The notes under the pieces were generated by a model. It searched no databases and was not told the origin of the DNA. It saw only the letters and a program-made list of their open reading frames with translations. A DNA stretch of 6,206 bases from Bdellovibrio sp. Lineage in GTDB: Bacteria; Bdellovibrionota; Bdellovibrionia; Bdellovibrionales; Bdellovibrionaceae. The position numbers and the translations under genes were made by a program. Every line of letters starts with the position of its first letter. Within the stretch, counting starts at the first letter, position 1. Shown here piece after piece: positions 1 through 5,709 of this stretch. The DNA lies in assembly GCA_019104905.1 (NCBI GenBank), contig JAHRXB010000290.1, forward strand, positions 1 through 6,206, read 5' to 3'.

Positions 1-374
1 ATTTGCGGAGCGGCTCCTCCATAATATGGCATCGGCGCAGGGACTCCAGTTCCGGTATGCTGCCGTGGCACTTGCGCCCTCATGTCGGGAGCGGGAATAA
101 CATCCACGAGAATATCATGGACGCCCAGCTTGTCGCCCAAACGCATAATTCCGTTCTGAATACGAATTCCATTGAGATACGTCCCATTGCTGGAGCGCAA
201 ATCCGTGATCACAATTTTGTCTTTATAAACCGCAATCTCCGTATGTTCTTTGGAAACTCCCGGACTGACCAGCTTGATATCACATTGCGGAGCTCGTCCA
301 ATCAGGTTTTTCCCCATCTTCAGCTCTATCATTTGTCCGGCCTGAGGGCCGGTTAAAACCCTAAGCGCCCACAT
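1..374 (-). CDS. FHA-domain protein, N-terminal part (3' end outside window)
   Basis: Reading leftwards from an ATG at 374, 124 residues are visible and the frame stays open to the window edge. Residues about 5-95 form a forkhead-associated (FHA) domain: IGR at 25-27, SKEH at 41-44 and SSNGTYLNG at 61-69 are the conserved phosphothreonine-binding signatures, so the protein probably docks a Thr-phosphorylated partner in the cytoplasm. After residue 95 the sequence becomes a Pro/Gly/Gln-rich linker (for example APMPYYGGAAP), which suggests another domain follows off the edge. The ATG overlaps the end of the upstream DUF192 gene by 14 bases and has GGGAG nine bases ahead, so translational coupling is likely. 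FHA modules occur in Tad/Flp loci, sometimes fused to the CpaF/TadA ATPase. That this one is such a fusion is only a guess; the domain call itself is secure. Confidence 0.9.
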   Translation of the reverse strand, partial: MWALRVLTGPQAGQMIELKMGKNLIGRAPQCDIKLVSPGVSKEHTEIAVYKDKIVITDLRSSNGTYLNGIRIQNGIMRLGDKLGVHDILVDVIPAPDMRAQVPRQHTGTGVPAPMPYYGGAAPQ

Positions 375-711
375 AAAGCTGATCTCCCACGTTGATTTTA
401 ATTTTATTCACTGAACCCGAGGCCATCTCAATCACTGAGCTTGCCCCCCACACTGGCGGGATCAAACGCCAAGGACGCACATCCTGATAGATGGCCTTGA
501 CCTGCAAATTTTTATCTACAAATACGCAATCGATCGAAAACTTCATAAAGAAAGTATGAATACTGTTACAACGATGAATCCACAAAGCCTCTTCCGTTGG
601 CAAAAATGAACGGCCCAAAAGCCCCTTACCTCGGGACCAAAATGTTCGAGCCACTTCTAAGTGTGGAATCAAAGTTTGGTTTGTCGTTTTGTTCATCAAC
701 GCTGCCATCAT
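361..711 (-). CDS. DUF192 family protein
   Basis: This 116-residue protein matches the small DUF192 family over nearly its whole length. The visible family features are GLLGR at 30-34, the central HTFFMKFSIDCVFVD block at 52-66, and the C-terminal VIEMASGSVNK...INVGDQL stretch (93-112). There is no signal peptide or membrane segment, so it looks cytoplasmic, although some family members elsewhere are exported. The biochemical function of DUF192 is not established. It starts 3 bases after the tadC stop, with GGGAAG six bases ahead of the ATG at 711; in-frame ATGs at 708 and 696 are alternatives. Its stop overlaps the start of the FHA gene. Its position between a TadC-like gene and an FHA gene suggests an accessory role in pilus assembly, which is inference from context only. 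Confidence 0.85.
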   Translation of the reverse strand: MMAALMNKTTNQTLIPHLEVARTFWSRGKGLLGRSFLPTEEALWIHRCNSIHTFFMKFSIDCVFVDKNLQVKAIYQDVRPWRLIPPVWGASSVIEMASGSVNKIKINVGDQLYVGA

Positions 712-714
712 TCT

Positions 715-1620
715 TTACTTCCCGTACATAAACGAAACTGCGACCGGCCCAAAAACTATGAGGAACACCGCAGGTAAAATAAATATCATCAAAGGAATCA
801 AGATCGCCTGTGACGCCCGTGCACCGGCTTTTTCCGCGCGCACAAAACGCTCAAGACGCATTTGCACCGATTGATCTTTCAGCACTTGCGCGATACTCGC
901 CCCGGTTGTTTCCGCGTCGACCAAGACCGCCACAAAACTTGTGATCTCATTCATATCCAGACGAGCCGCCATGTCTTTCAACGCCTGCGTCTTCGATGCA
1001 CCGATTTTAATATCTTTAAGAACTGTTCCAAACTCGTCCGCCAAAACGCTTTCGCCGCCTTGGGCTTTATCCACGATCTTTTGAATCGCCGAGAAAAAGT
1101 CCAACCCCGCTTCCACGGATAAAGCTAAAAGATCGATAAAAAACGGCAGGTCCGAACGCACAGACAGCTCGCGACGTTTTTTCTCTCCTTTGGCGTGAAT
1201 TTGCGGAAGATAAAAGCCGATCAGGCCCATTCCCAAAACCATCACAGGCGAAAGACCCAACTGCAATGAGAAGTTCATGATCAACAAAAAGATCGGGAAC
1301 ATCACTCCCCATAAAAGTTGTAATCCGATAAATTCATCTTCATTCAACTCGGCCGACAGACCCGAGGTGAGAATGTACTTTTTGACCCTTTTGCGATACC
1401 CCTCACTGCGTATCTTCATGGCGTGTTGCAAAGTGAATTGATGCACTAGGGGGCGCGAAAAATTGATAACGGCATTTTTTGATTTCACAGGCTCATCGTT
1501 ATTAGCCCAAGAAAGTTGTTGCTTGTCCGTATTGCTAGCAAAGATGGAGCTGACAAAAAGGAACACCGCCACTCCCGCGAGCAGCAGACCTAGAATGAGC
1601 ATTAATTCTGCACTTCCCAT
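715..1620 (-). CDS. tadC: TadC-like Flp/Tad pilus platform protein (type II secretion F domain)
   Basis: The 301-residue product is an inner-membrane protein of the GspF/TadB/TadC family, which forms the platform that works with the TadA/CpaF ATPase to assemble Flp pili. Hydrophobic segments lie at about 5-27, 100-118, 122-140 and 270-297. Between the last two pairs is a T2SSF domain, about 158-285, starting DLPFFIDLLALSVEAGLD and ending in a membrane segment with the ILPAVFLIVFGP motif. The LPxxxDLLxxxVEAGL pattern and the C-terminal FxxPxxxxxxFGP pattern fit TadC better than TadB. I chose the ATG at 1620 because AGAGG sits five bases ahead and the hydrophobic N-terminus follows at once. The open frame extends upstream to 1758, but that region is basic and non-homologous and overlaps maf. 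No tadB precedes it, so it appears to lead its own transcript. Confidence 0.85.
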   Translation of the reverse strand: MGSAELMLILGLLLAGVAVFLFVSSIFASNTDKQQLSWANNDEPVKSKNAVINFSRPLVHQFTLQHAMKIRSEGYRKRVKKYILTSGLSAELNEDEFIGLQLLWGVMFPIFLLIMNFSLQLGLSPVMVLGMGLIGFYLPQIHAKGEKKRRELSVRSDLPFFIDLLALSVEAGLDFFSAIQKIVDKAQGGESVLADEFGTVLKDIKIGASKTQALKDMAARLDMNEITSFVAVLVDAETTGASIAQVLKDQSVQMRLERFVRAEKAGARASQAILIPLMIFILPAVFLIVFGPVAVSFMYGK

Positions 1621-1648
1621 TTTTGCCTCTTTGTGTTCAAGTATCCTC

Positions 1649-2227
1649 ATGACACCACTTGTTCTGGCATCCGAGTCCCCACGCCGTCGCGAGCTTCTCA
1701 AAGAAGCCGGTTTTAACTTTGACGTGGTTCCAGTTAAAGTATCGGAAATTCCTAACAAAAACCTGAATGTAAACGCTCAGATTTTAGATATCGCCCAACG
1801 CAAAGCCCGCGCCGCCTTTGACCAACTTAAGTCTAGCAGAAAGGGCCCCTTTCGTGTTCTTTCCGCAGATACGGAGGTCATCTTTGGTGGGGGCCCCCTG
1901 GGAAAACCCCAAAATCGCGAGGATGCCTATCGAATTCTACGACTCTTGTCTGGAAATTTTCATGAAGTGAAGACTGCTGTCTGCATCATCGACAGCACCA
2001 CCCACAAAGAGGTGTCTCAGGTTGAGACGACCCAGATCCACTTTAAAAAATTAAGTGATGAGGAAATCTGGACCTACATAGACACGGGTGAACCCATGGA
2101 CAAGGCCGGAGCCTATGGCATCCAAGGTTTAGGACGCCAGTTTGTCGATCGCTTCGAGGGTCCCTATGACAATGTCGTGGGTCTGCCCATCGCCGTGGTC
2201 CGCCAGCTCTTAGCGGAACTGCCCTAG
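1649..2227 (+). CDS. maf: Maf family nucleoside triphosphate pyrophosphatase, YhdE (dTTP/UTP) type
   Basis: The 192-residue protein is a full-length Maf nucleotide pyrophosphatase, a cytoplasmic house-cleaning enzyme that converts dTTP, UTP and modified pyrimidine nucleotides to monophosphates plus pyrophosphate. Hallmarks are LASESPRRRELL at 6-17, K52, SADTEV at 72-77 with the catalytic Asp 74, GKP at 85-87, LSG..H.VKTAVC at 100-112, and the block DKAGAYGIQGLG (151-162) followed by VVGLPI. That DKAGAYGIQG block, with Q159, is typical of the YhdE/MafA subgroup and differs from YceF. The frame is open from 1463, but homology begins at the ATG at 1649, which gives the usual N-terminus. Its ribosome-binding site is weak. 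The start is 28 bases from the divergent tadC start, so its promoter probably lies inside the 5' part of tadC. Confidence 0.95.
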   Translation: MTPLVLASESPRRRELLKEAGFNFDVVPVKVSEIPNKNLNVNAQILDIAQRKARAAFDQLKSSRKGPFRVLSADTEVIFGGGPLGKPQNREDAYRILRLLSGNFHEVKTAVCIIDSTTHKEVSQVETTQIHFKKLSDEEIWTYIDTGEPMDKAGAYGIQGLGRQFVDRFEGPYDNVVGLPIAVVRQLLAELP

Positions 2228-2254
2228 CTCTTGAAAATTCTACTGTCCATTTTG

Positions 2255-2285
2255 TTGTCACTCGCGAACCTTTAGGTATTCGCGA
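2255..2285 (+). promoter_or_regulatory. Candidate promoter/operator: inverted repeat upstream of deacetylase gene
   Basis: A perfect 7-bp inverted repeat, TCGCGAA (2262-2268) and TTCGCGA (2279-2285), encloses a 10-base centre that itself reads ACCTTTAGGT for most of its length. A TTGTCA box (2255-2260, five of six bases of the -35 consensus) with a 16-base spacer leads to a poor -10 match TATTCG (2277-2282), so the palindrome would cover the spacer and -10. No T-run follows either arm, which argues against an intrinsic terminator for maf. It could be an operator for the deacetylase gene or a chance hairpin. The geometry is seen directly; the regulatory role is inferred. Confidence 0.3.
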
Positions 2286-2335
2286 CAAATCTCAGGTAAA
2301 GTGCCTTCGTTTGAAGAACCCCCGGAGGTTTCCCA

Positions 2336-3199
2336 GTGAAAAGTTCTTTGCTCGCAGCCGTTTCTATTTTTAGTTTCATTTCAACGCTCTCGTATGCCCA
2401 GAATGAGGACGCATCTCAGCTTCCCACCGAGCAAGAACTCATCGAAAGACAAACAGAATTAGGTGCCCGTCGTGTGCGTGAGAATATGAACCAATGGGGC
2501 CTTTTTGATATCTTTAAGCCACGCAATCAGTGCAAATACGCCATTCAAGTCCCCGATTCCGTCACTCGGGGCACCATCGCTTTGACTTTTGATGACGGAC
2601 CGAACGCTGTAACAACGCCGAAGATTCTTGATATCCTTAAAGCGCACAATGCCAAAGCGACATTCTTTGTTTTAGGTGGAAAAATAAAGGGCCACGAAGC
2701 TCTGCTGCAACGAATTTTGGATGAAGGTCACCATCTTGGAAATCACTCTTACAGTCATCCCAACTTTCACGATCTCAGCTCTGCTAAAACCGAAAGCGAA
2801 GTCGAAAGTACGGATAAATTACTTCGTCAGTTCAACGTCCCCACTTTCTTCCGCTATCCCTATGGCAATTCCACTTGTAATGCCAACGATCTGATCAGCT
2901 CTTTGGGATATCACATTGTCGGCTGGGACATCGACACTTGTGATTGGGCCTATGCGGACGGTAAAGTGAGTGATAAAGAAAATCAGACTTGCATGGCCCC
3001 TGAAAGTTTGCGGAATGATTATGCGGGATATGTCCTGCGCGAGGTACAAAAGACCCAAGGAGGTGTTCTGCTTATGCATGACATCCATCAAAACACCGCC
3101 GATAGCTTGGATCGCCTTTTGACTTTGTTGGAGGACGCGAACTACCGCTTCGTCTCTCTTGATGATTTGAATATCTTCCCGCGTCTTAACAAAAAATAG
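2336..3199 (+). CDS. Exported polysaccharide deacetylase (NodB/CE4 family)
   Basis: The 287-residue protein has a signal peptide (basic start, hydrophobic 4-18, probable cleavage after LSYA at 18-21) and one NodB-homology domain, about 80-275. All five CE4 motifs are present: TFDDGP at 84-89 with the Asp pair 86-87, HSYSH at 137-141 supplying the metal-binding histidines, RYPYG at 173-177, WDIDTCDW at 197-204, and LMHDIH at 246-251. It should remove acetyl groups from N-acetylated sugars such as peptidoglycan GlcNAc in a metal-dependent way, outside the cytoplasm. Four cysteines (66, 181, 202, 219) may form disulfides. The start is a GTG with GGAGG seven bases ahead, a strong site. A gap of only 7 bases separates it from yggS. 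In Bdellovibrio, related enzymes deacetylate prey wall during invasion; orthology here is likely but unproven. Confidence 0.93.
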   Translation: MKSSLLAAVSIFSFISTLSYAQNEDASQLPTEQELIERQTELGARRVRENMNQWGLFDIFKPRNQCKYAIQVPDSVTRGTIALTFDDGPNAVTTPKILDILKAHNAKATFFVLGGKIKGHEALLQRILDEGHHLGNHSYSHPNFHDLSSAKTESEVESTDKLLRQFNVPTFFRYPYGNSTCNANDLISSLGYHIVGWDIDTCDWAYADGKVSDKENQTCMAPESLRNDYAGYVLREVQKTQGGVLLMHDIHQNTADSLDRLLTLLEDANYRFVSLDDLNIFPRLNKK

Positions 3200-3206
3200 G
3201 TTTTTC

Positions 3207-3866
3207 ATGGACCTAAAAACAATTGTTCAAAATTGTGCTCCCGCTCAGGTTTTGGCTGTTTCCAAATTGCAGCCTGAACACAAAATCCGTGAGCTCTATC
3301 AAGAAGGCCAACGACTTTTTGGGGAAAACTACGTCCAAGAAGCCCTGGAGAAGTTAGAACATCTCCAAGACCTTTCTGATATCCAATGGCATCTCATCGG
3401 CCACCTTCAAAAAAATAAAGCGAAATTTGTTGTGGGCCGTTTCGCGCTCATTCACTCCGTCGATTCTATTGATTTGGCCGAAGCCCTTAGCCGCCATTGT
3501 GGTCTCAAGGGTGTTGAGCAGAACATCCTTATTCAAGTGAACTTAGCGGCAGAAGAAAGCAAAGGCGGTTTCGATAAAGACGGCCTTCTCAAGGCTTGGC
3601 CTCAATTGACGAAACTCCCCCATCTTCATATTTTGGGTTTAATGACCATGCCGCCATTAACCGAAGAAGGGCACGAAGTGCGTCTGTACTTTAGGGAACT
3701 CCGCGAACTGCGCGACACACTTCGCTCCGATGTAGACGTGGCCCTTCACCCACTGACTGAGCTGTCAATGGGCACGAGCCATGACTTCAAAGTTGCGATC
3801 GAAGAAGGCGCAACCATTGTGCGTCTTGGGACTATTTTATTTGGCGAACGCCCTGTCAAAAGGTAG
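3207..3866 (+). CDS. yggS: YggS/PROSC family PLP-binding homeostasis protein
   Basis: The 219-residue protein is a member of the YggS/PLPBP family: a single alanine-racemase-like barrel that binds pyridoxal 5'-phosphate and buffers its cellular level without known catalysis. Family signatures are LAVSK at 16-20 with the PLP-linking Lys20, FGENYVQE at 38-45, WHLIGHLQKNK at 61-71, IHSVDS at 82-87, IQVNLAAEESKGGF at 109-122, GLMTMPP at 144-150, and the phosphate-binding end LSMGTSHDF...GATIVRLG (186-208). It is slightly shorter than the usual ~230 residues, mostly at the N-terminus. The ATG lies 7 bases after the deacetylase stop with only a weak AGG ahead, so it probably depends on upstream translation. 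It precedes proC, a pairing common in proteobacteria, and lies near divIVA, as its homologue ylmE does in Gram-positive bacteria. Confidence 0.95.
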   Translation: MDLKTIVQNCAPAQVLAVSKLQPEHKIRELYQEGQRLFGENYVQEALEKLEHLQDLSDIQWHLIGHLQKNKAKFVVGRFALIHSVDSIDLAEALSRHCGLKGVEQNILIQVNLAAEESKGGFDKDGLLKAWPQLTKLPHLHILGLMTMPPLTEEGHEVRLYFRELRELRDTLRSDVDVALHPLTELSMGTSHDFKVAIEEGATIVRLGTILFGERPVKR

Positions 3867-3920
3867 GATATTCTTAGGCGCAGAAAACGACAACAAACCC
3901 GAACTGTGTCCTGGAGTAAC

Positions 3921-4748
3921 ATGAACCCATTGTTGAAAACGCAGAAAATCGGATTTTTGGGTGCCGGGAATATGGCGCAAGCCATGATCAAAGGCCTTCT
4001 TGAAGGAGGCATTCCCTCAAAAAATATCTTCGCCACCAATCGCTCCCAAGGAAAACTACAAAAGCTTGCCGAAACCTTTTCGATCCGCCCCCTTTCCAGT
4101 AACGAAGAGCTGATCGACACCTGCGACATCATTATTTTGGCAGTCAAACCTCAAGACCTTCTCACAGCTTTAGAGCCCGTGACCCGAGCTTTTGACGAAA
4201 ATAAAATCGTCATCAGCATCGCTGCCGGAATTCGCATGGAAAAGTTAGAGCGCTTTATCCAAGGCGCGCGCCTGGCTCGCGTAATGCCCAACACCCCCTC
4301 GTTGATTGGTCGCGGAGTCATAGGCTACCTTCTGAACGATGACGACGATGGCGCCCTCGAAAGCACCGTGGAAGATCTTTTTGCCCCTCTTGGACGAGTC
4401 ATCAAGGTTAGCGATGAAGATCAGTTTGAAGCTTTGATGGTTTCTTGCTCTAGCGGCACCGGTTTCGTTTTTGAAATGATGATGTACTGGCAAGACTGGA
4501 TCGAAGAACACGGTTTTTCTTCTGAAGAGGCTCGTCTCATGACCATTGAAACCTTTGTCGGAGCCTCCCTGCTGGCGGCCCAAGCTCGCGAGGGCGTTGA
4601 GGACCTTCAGGCGCGAGTCAGCTCTAAAAAAGGCGTCACCGCAGCTGGACTTCAGTCCATGAGAGAACTGGAAATCGAGCGGGCGCTTCGCATTAGCTTT
4701 GAAAAAGCGGCGATGAGAAACAAAGAAATGGCCCGGGAAATCAAATAG
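3921..4748 (+). CDS. proC: Pyrroline-5-carboxylate reductase family protein (ProC-like, divergent)
   Basis: The 275-residue protein has the fold signature of ProC, which reduces 1-pyrroline-5-carboxylate to proline with NAD(P)H. The Rossmann motif GFLGAGNMA is at 11-19, NRS at 40-42, AVKPQ at 74-78, SIAAGI at 99-104, ARVMPNTP at 119-126, and the helical dimer domain from about 165. Two conserved substrate-side motifs are altered: the usual SGSGPAY reads SSGTGF around 177-182, and the usual SPGGTT loop reads SKKGVT at 235-240, keeping only the last Thr. Activity or substrate may therefore differ. I prefer the ATG at 3921, with GGAG four bases ahead, over a GTG at 3906 that lacks a ribosome-binding site. 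It follows yggS after 54 bases, with no clear promoter or terminator between them. Confidence 0.88.
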   Translation: MNPLLKTQKIGFLGAGNMAQAMIKGLLEGGIPSKNIFATNRSQGKLQKLAETFSIRPLSSNEELIDTCDIIILAVKPQDLLTALEPVTRAFDENKIVISIAAGIRMEKLERFIQGARLARVMPNTPSLIGRGVIGYLLNDDDDGALESTVEDLFAPLGRVIKVSDEDQFEALMVSCSSGTGFVFEMMMYWQDWIEEHGFSSEEARLMTIETFVGASLLAAQAREGVEDLQARVSSKKGVTAAGLQSMRELEIERALRISFEKAAMRNKEMAREIK

Positions 4749-4771
4749 GCTTGCGCTGACGCAGACTCGGC

Positions 4772-4787
4772 CTTTATCCTTATAAAG
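4772..4787 (+). promoter_or_regulatory. Candidate -10 element within a small inverted repeat upstream of divIVA
   Basis: In the 84-base gap before divIVA, CTTTAT (4772-4777) and ATAAAG (4782-4787) form a 6-bp inverted repeat with a 4-base loop. The right arm contains TATAAA (4781-4786), a good match to a -10 box, but I see no convincing -35 box 16-18 bases ahead; TTGCGC at 4751 is too far away. The hairpin is AT-rich and followed only by scattered Ts, so it would be a poor terminator. It may mark a separate divIVA promoter, which the longer gap and strong ribosome-binding site would fit. Confidence 0.25.
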
Positions 4788-4832
4788 ACGGTTTGTCTTA
4801 TTGTTGATTCAAAATTGTTCAAGGAGGAACAA

Positions 4833-5375
4833 ATGAGAATTACTCCTATCGATATTGCTCACAAATCTTTTGGTAAAAAGATGATGGGTCTCGATGCTGA
4901 TGAGGTTATGGATTTCCTCCAGCAGATTGCCTCTCAAATGGAATCATTGATCCAAGAAAGAAACGCGCTTAAAGAAGGCATTCGCGAAAAAGAATTGTCT
5001 TTAATGGAATACAAAGAGCGCGATCAAGTTCTTAAAGAAACCATTGCGACAGCGACTCAAATGGCAGATCGCCTTCGTCAAGATGCCGAAAGAGAAGCCA
5101 AGCTGATCATCGCCGATGCTCAACAAAAAGCCGAGATCATCACTCGCGACTCTCGGGATTCTTTGAAAAAGATGTATCAAGAAGTCAGCGATCTGAAACG
5201 CGCGCGTATGCAGTTTGAGGCCAACCTCAAAGCCCTGGCGCAAGCGCACCTGTCTTTGTTAGAACAAGGCGAGAAGTACATGCCCCAAATGCAACTTCCA
5301 GCTCATAACATCGTTGGCGGAACGAATCCTGCGGCGGCACGCTCTGCCAATGTTTCCCCTCTGTCTGCCGAGTAG
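4833..5375 (+). CDS. divIVA: DivIVA-family polar/curvature-sensing coiled-coil protein
   Basis: The 180-residue protein begins with the DivIVA membrane-binding module: RITPIDIAHKSFGKKMMGLD at 2-21, then ADEVMDFLQQI. A long, nearly continuous charged coiled coil follows, about 26-145, and then a flexible Pro/Ala/Ser tail. DivIVA oligomers gather at strongly curved membrane, poles and septa, and recruit division, wall-growth or chromosome-segregation partners. Compared with Bacillus DivIVA, Lys15 is kept, but the membrane-inserting Phe17 and the neighbouring Arg18 are Met-Met here. The ATG at 4833 is preceded five bases away by AAGGAGG, a near-perfect ribosome-binding site; a TTG at 4815 would place that site inside the coding region and is rejected. 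It lies 84 bases after proC and 19 bases before the DUF167 gene. From memory, Bdellovibrio DivIVA has been shown to affect progeny cell shape. Confidence 0.93.
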   Translation: MRITPIDIAHKSFGKKMMGLDADEVMDFLQQIASQMESLIQERNALKEGIREKELSLMEYKERDQVLKETIATATQMADRLRQDAEREAKLIIADAQQKAEIITRDSRDSLKKMYQEVSDLKRARMQFEANLKALAQAHLSLLEQGEKYMPQMQLPAHNIVGGTNPAAARSANVSPLSAE

Positions 5376-5394
5376 TCAGAGTCGAGACCTCACG

Positions 5395-5679
5395 ATGATT
5401 GAATCGATAAAAGGTGGAGTTCGACTCCACCTTTTTATTCAACCCAAGTCCTCTAAGAACGAAGTTGTTGGACCTCACAACGGCGAACTCAAAATTAAAA
5501 TCACCGCCCCGCCTATTGATGGCCGAGCCAACGAAGGCCTGATTGAATTTCTATCTGACCATTTTGATATTCCAAAACGAAGCGTCGTTTTGGTCAAAGG
5601 AGACACCGGTCGACATAAAACCGTGGATCTTCTGGGGGTCGACGAAGAACACGCGAAAGAACTTCTTAAGCTAAAATAA
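5395..5679 (+). CDS. yggU: DUF167/YggU family protein
   Basis: The 94-residue protein is a full-length member of the DUF167 (YggU) family, small alpha/beta proteins of unknown function found in bacteria and archaea. Visible signatures are GVRLHLFIQPKSSKNEVVG at 8-26, GELKIKITAPPIDGRANE at 30-47, and the end VLVKGDTGRHKTVDL at 65-79, with the conserved APPxDGxAN and GxxxRxK elements. The open frame extends back to 5314 inside divIVA, but homology and size favour the ATG at 5395, 19 bases after the divIVA stop; its ribosome-binding site is weak (GAG eight bases ahead). A terminator-like hairpin lies inside codons 5-14. In E. coli yggU sits in the yggS-yggT-yggU group, so linkage to yggS here is familiar, but yggT is absent. 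The family assignment is firm; the role is not known. Confidence 0.93.
   Translation: MIESIKGGVRLHLFIQPKSSKNEVVGPHNGELKIKITAPPIDGRANEGLIEFLSDHFDIPKRSVVLVKGDTGRHKTVDLLGVDEEHAKELLKLK
5409..5436 (+). terminator. Terminator-like hairpin inside the start of the DUF167 gene
   Basis: Positions 5409-5419 (AAAAGGTGGAG) and 5425-5435 (CTCCACCTTTT) are perfectly complementary, with a 5-base centre TTCGA whose ends can also pair. The core is 7 GC-rich pairs, and the right arm runs into TTTTT, then ATT, as in an intrinsic terminator; the A-run on the left makes it bidirectional in form. It starts 14 bases after the A of the DUF167 start codon and 33 bases after the divIVA stop, so it could end part of the divIVA transcript. 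It encodes conserved DUF167 residues, so it is not simply an intergenic site. Structure seen; termination inferred. Confidence 0.6.
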
Positions 5680-5709
5680 AACGCCGCTTTTTTAGCGGCG
5701 GCGTTTTTT
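5678..5709. terminator. Bidirectional intrinsic terminator between convergent genes
   Basis: CGCCGCT (5682-5688) pairs with AGCGGCG (5694-5700) around a T5 loop. A second register pairs AAAACGCCGC (5678-5687) with GCGGCGTTTT (5698-5707), followed by more Ts to 5709. On the plus strand the T-run ends the DUF167 transcript. On the minus strand the first stem is followed by TTTTATTTT and ends the right-edge gene. It overlaps the last bases of the DUF167 stop, and contains the stop codon (5692-5694) and last Arg codons of the minus-strand gene. Confidence 0.9.

Noticed and set aside
337..352. GC-rich inverted repeat CCGGCC/GGCCGG near the FHA gene start
   Set aside because: Only 6 bp with no T-run; it encodes the common GPxxG start of FHA domains, so codon choice explains it.
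1463..1648. Possible 62-residue N-terminal extension of Maf
   Set aside because: The open frame continues upstream, but it is the antisense of tadC, and Maf homology starts exactly at the ATG at 1649.
1621..1758. Longer TadC start
   Set aside because: The extension is basic and lacks any family match, overlaps maf on the other strand, and the ATG at 1620 has a good AGAGG site and begins at the first membrane segment.
1839..1898. Two GC-rich palindromes in maf (GAAAGGG-C-CCCTTTC and GGGGGCCCCC)
   Set aside because: Both lie in well-conserved coding sequence and have little or no loop space for an RNA hairpin; no repeat unit or array is formed.
2819..3208. Long minus-strand frame opposite the deacetylase gene
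   Set aside because: It is the antisense shadow of a gene with all five CE4 motifs; no recognisable domain or ribosome-binding site.
4245..4583. Minus-strand frame opposite proC
   Set aside because: Antisense shadow of a conserved gene; composition unlike a real protein and no initiation signal.
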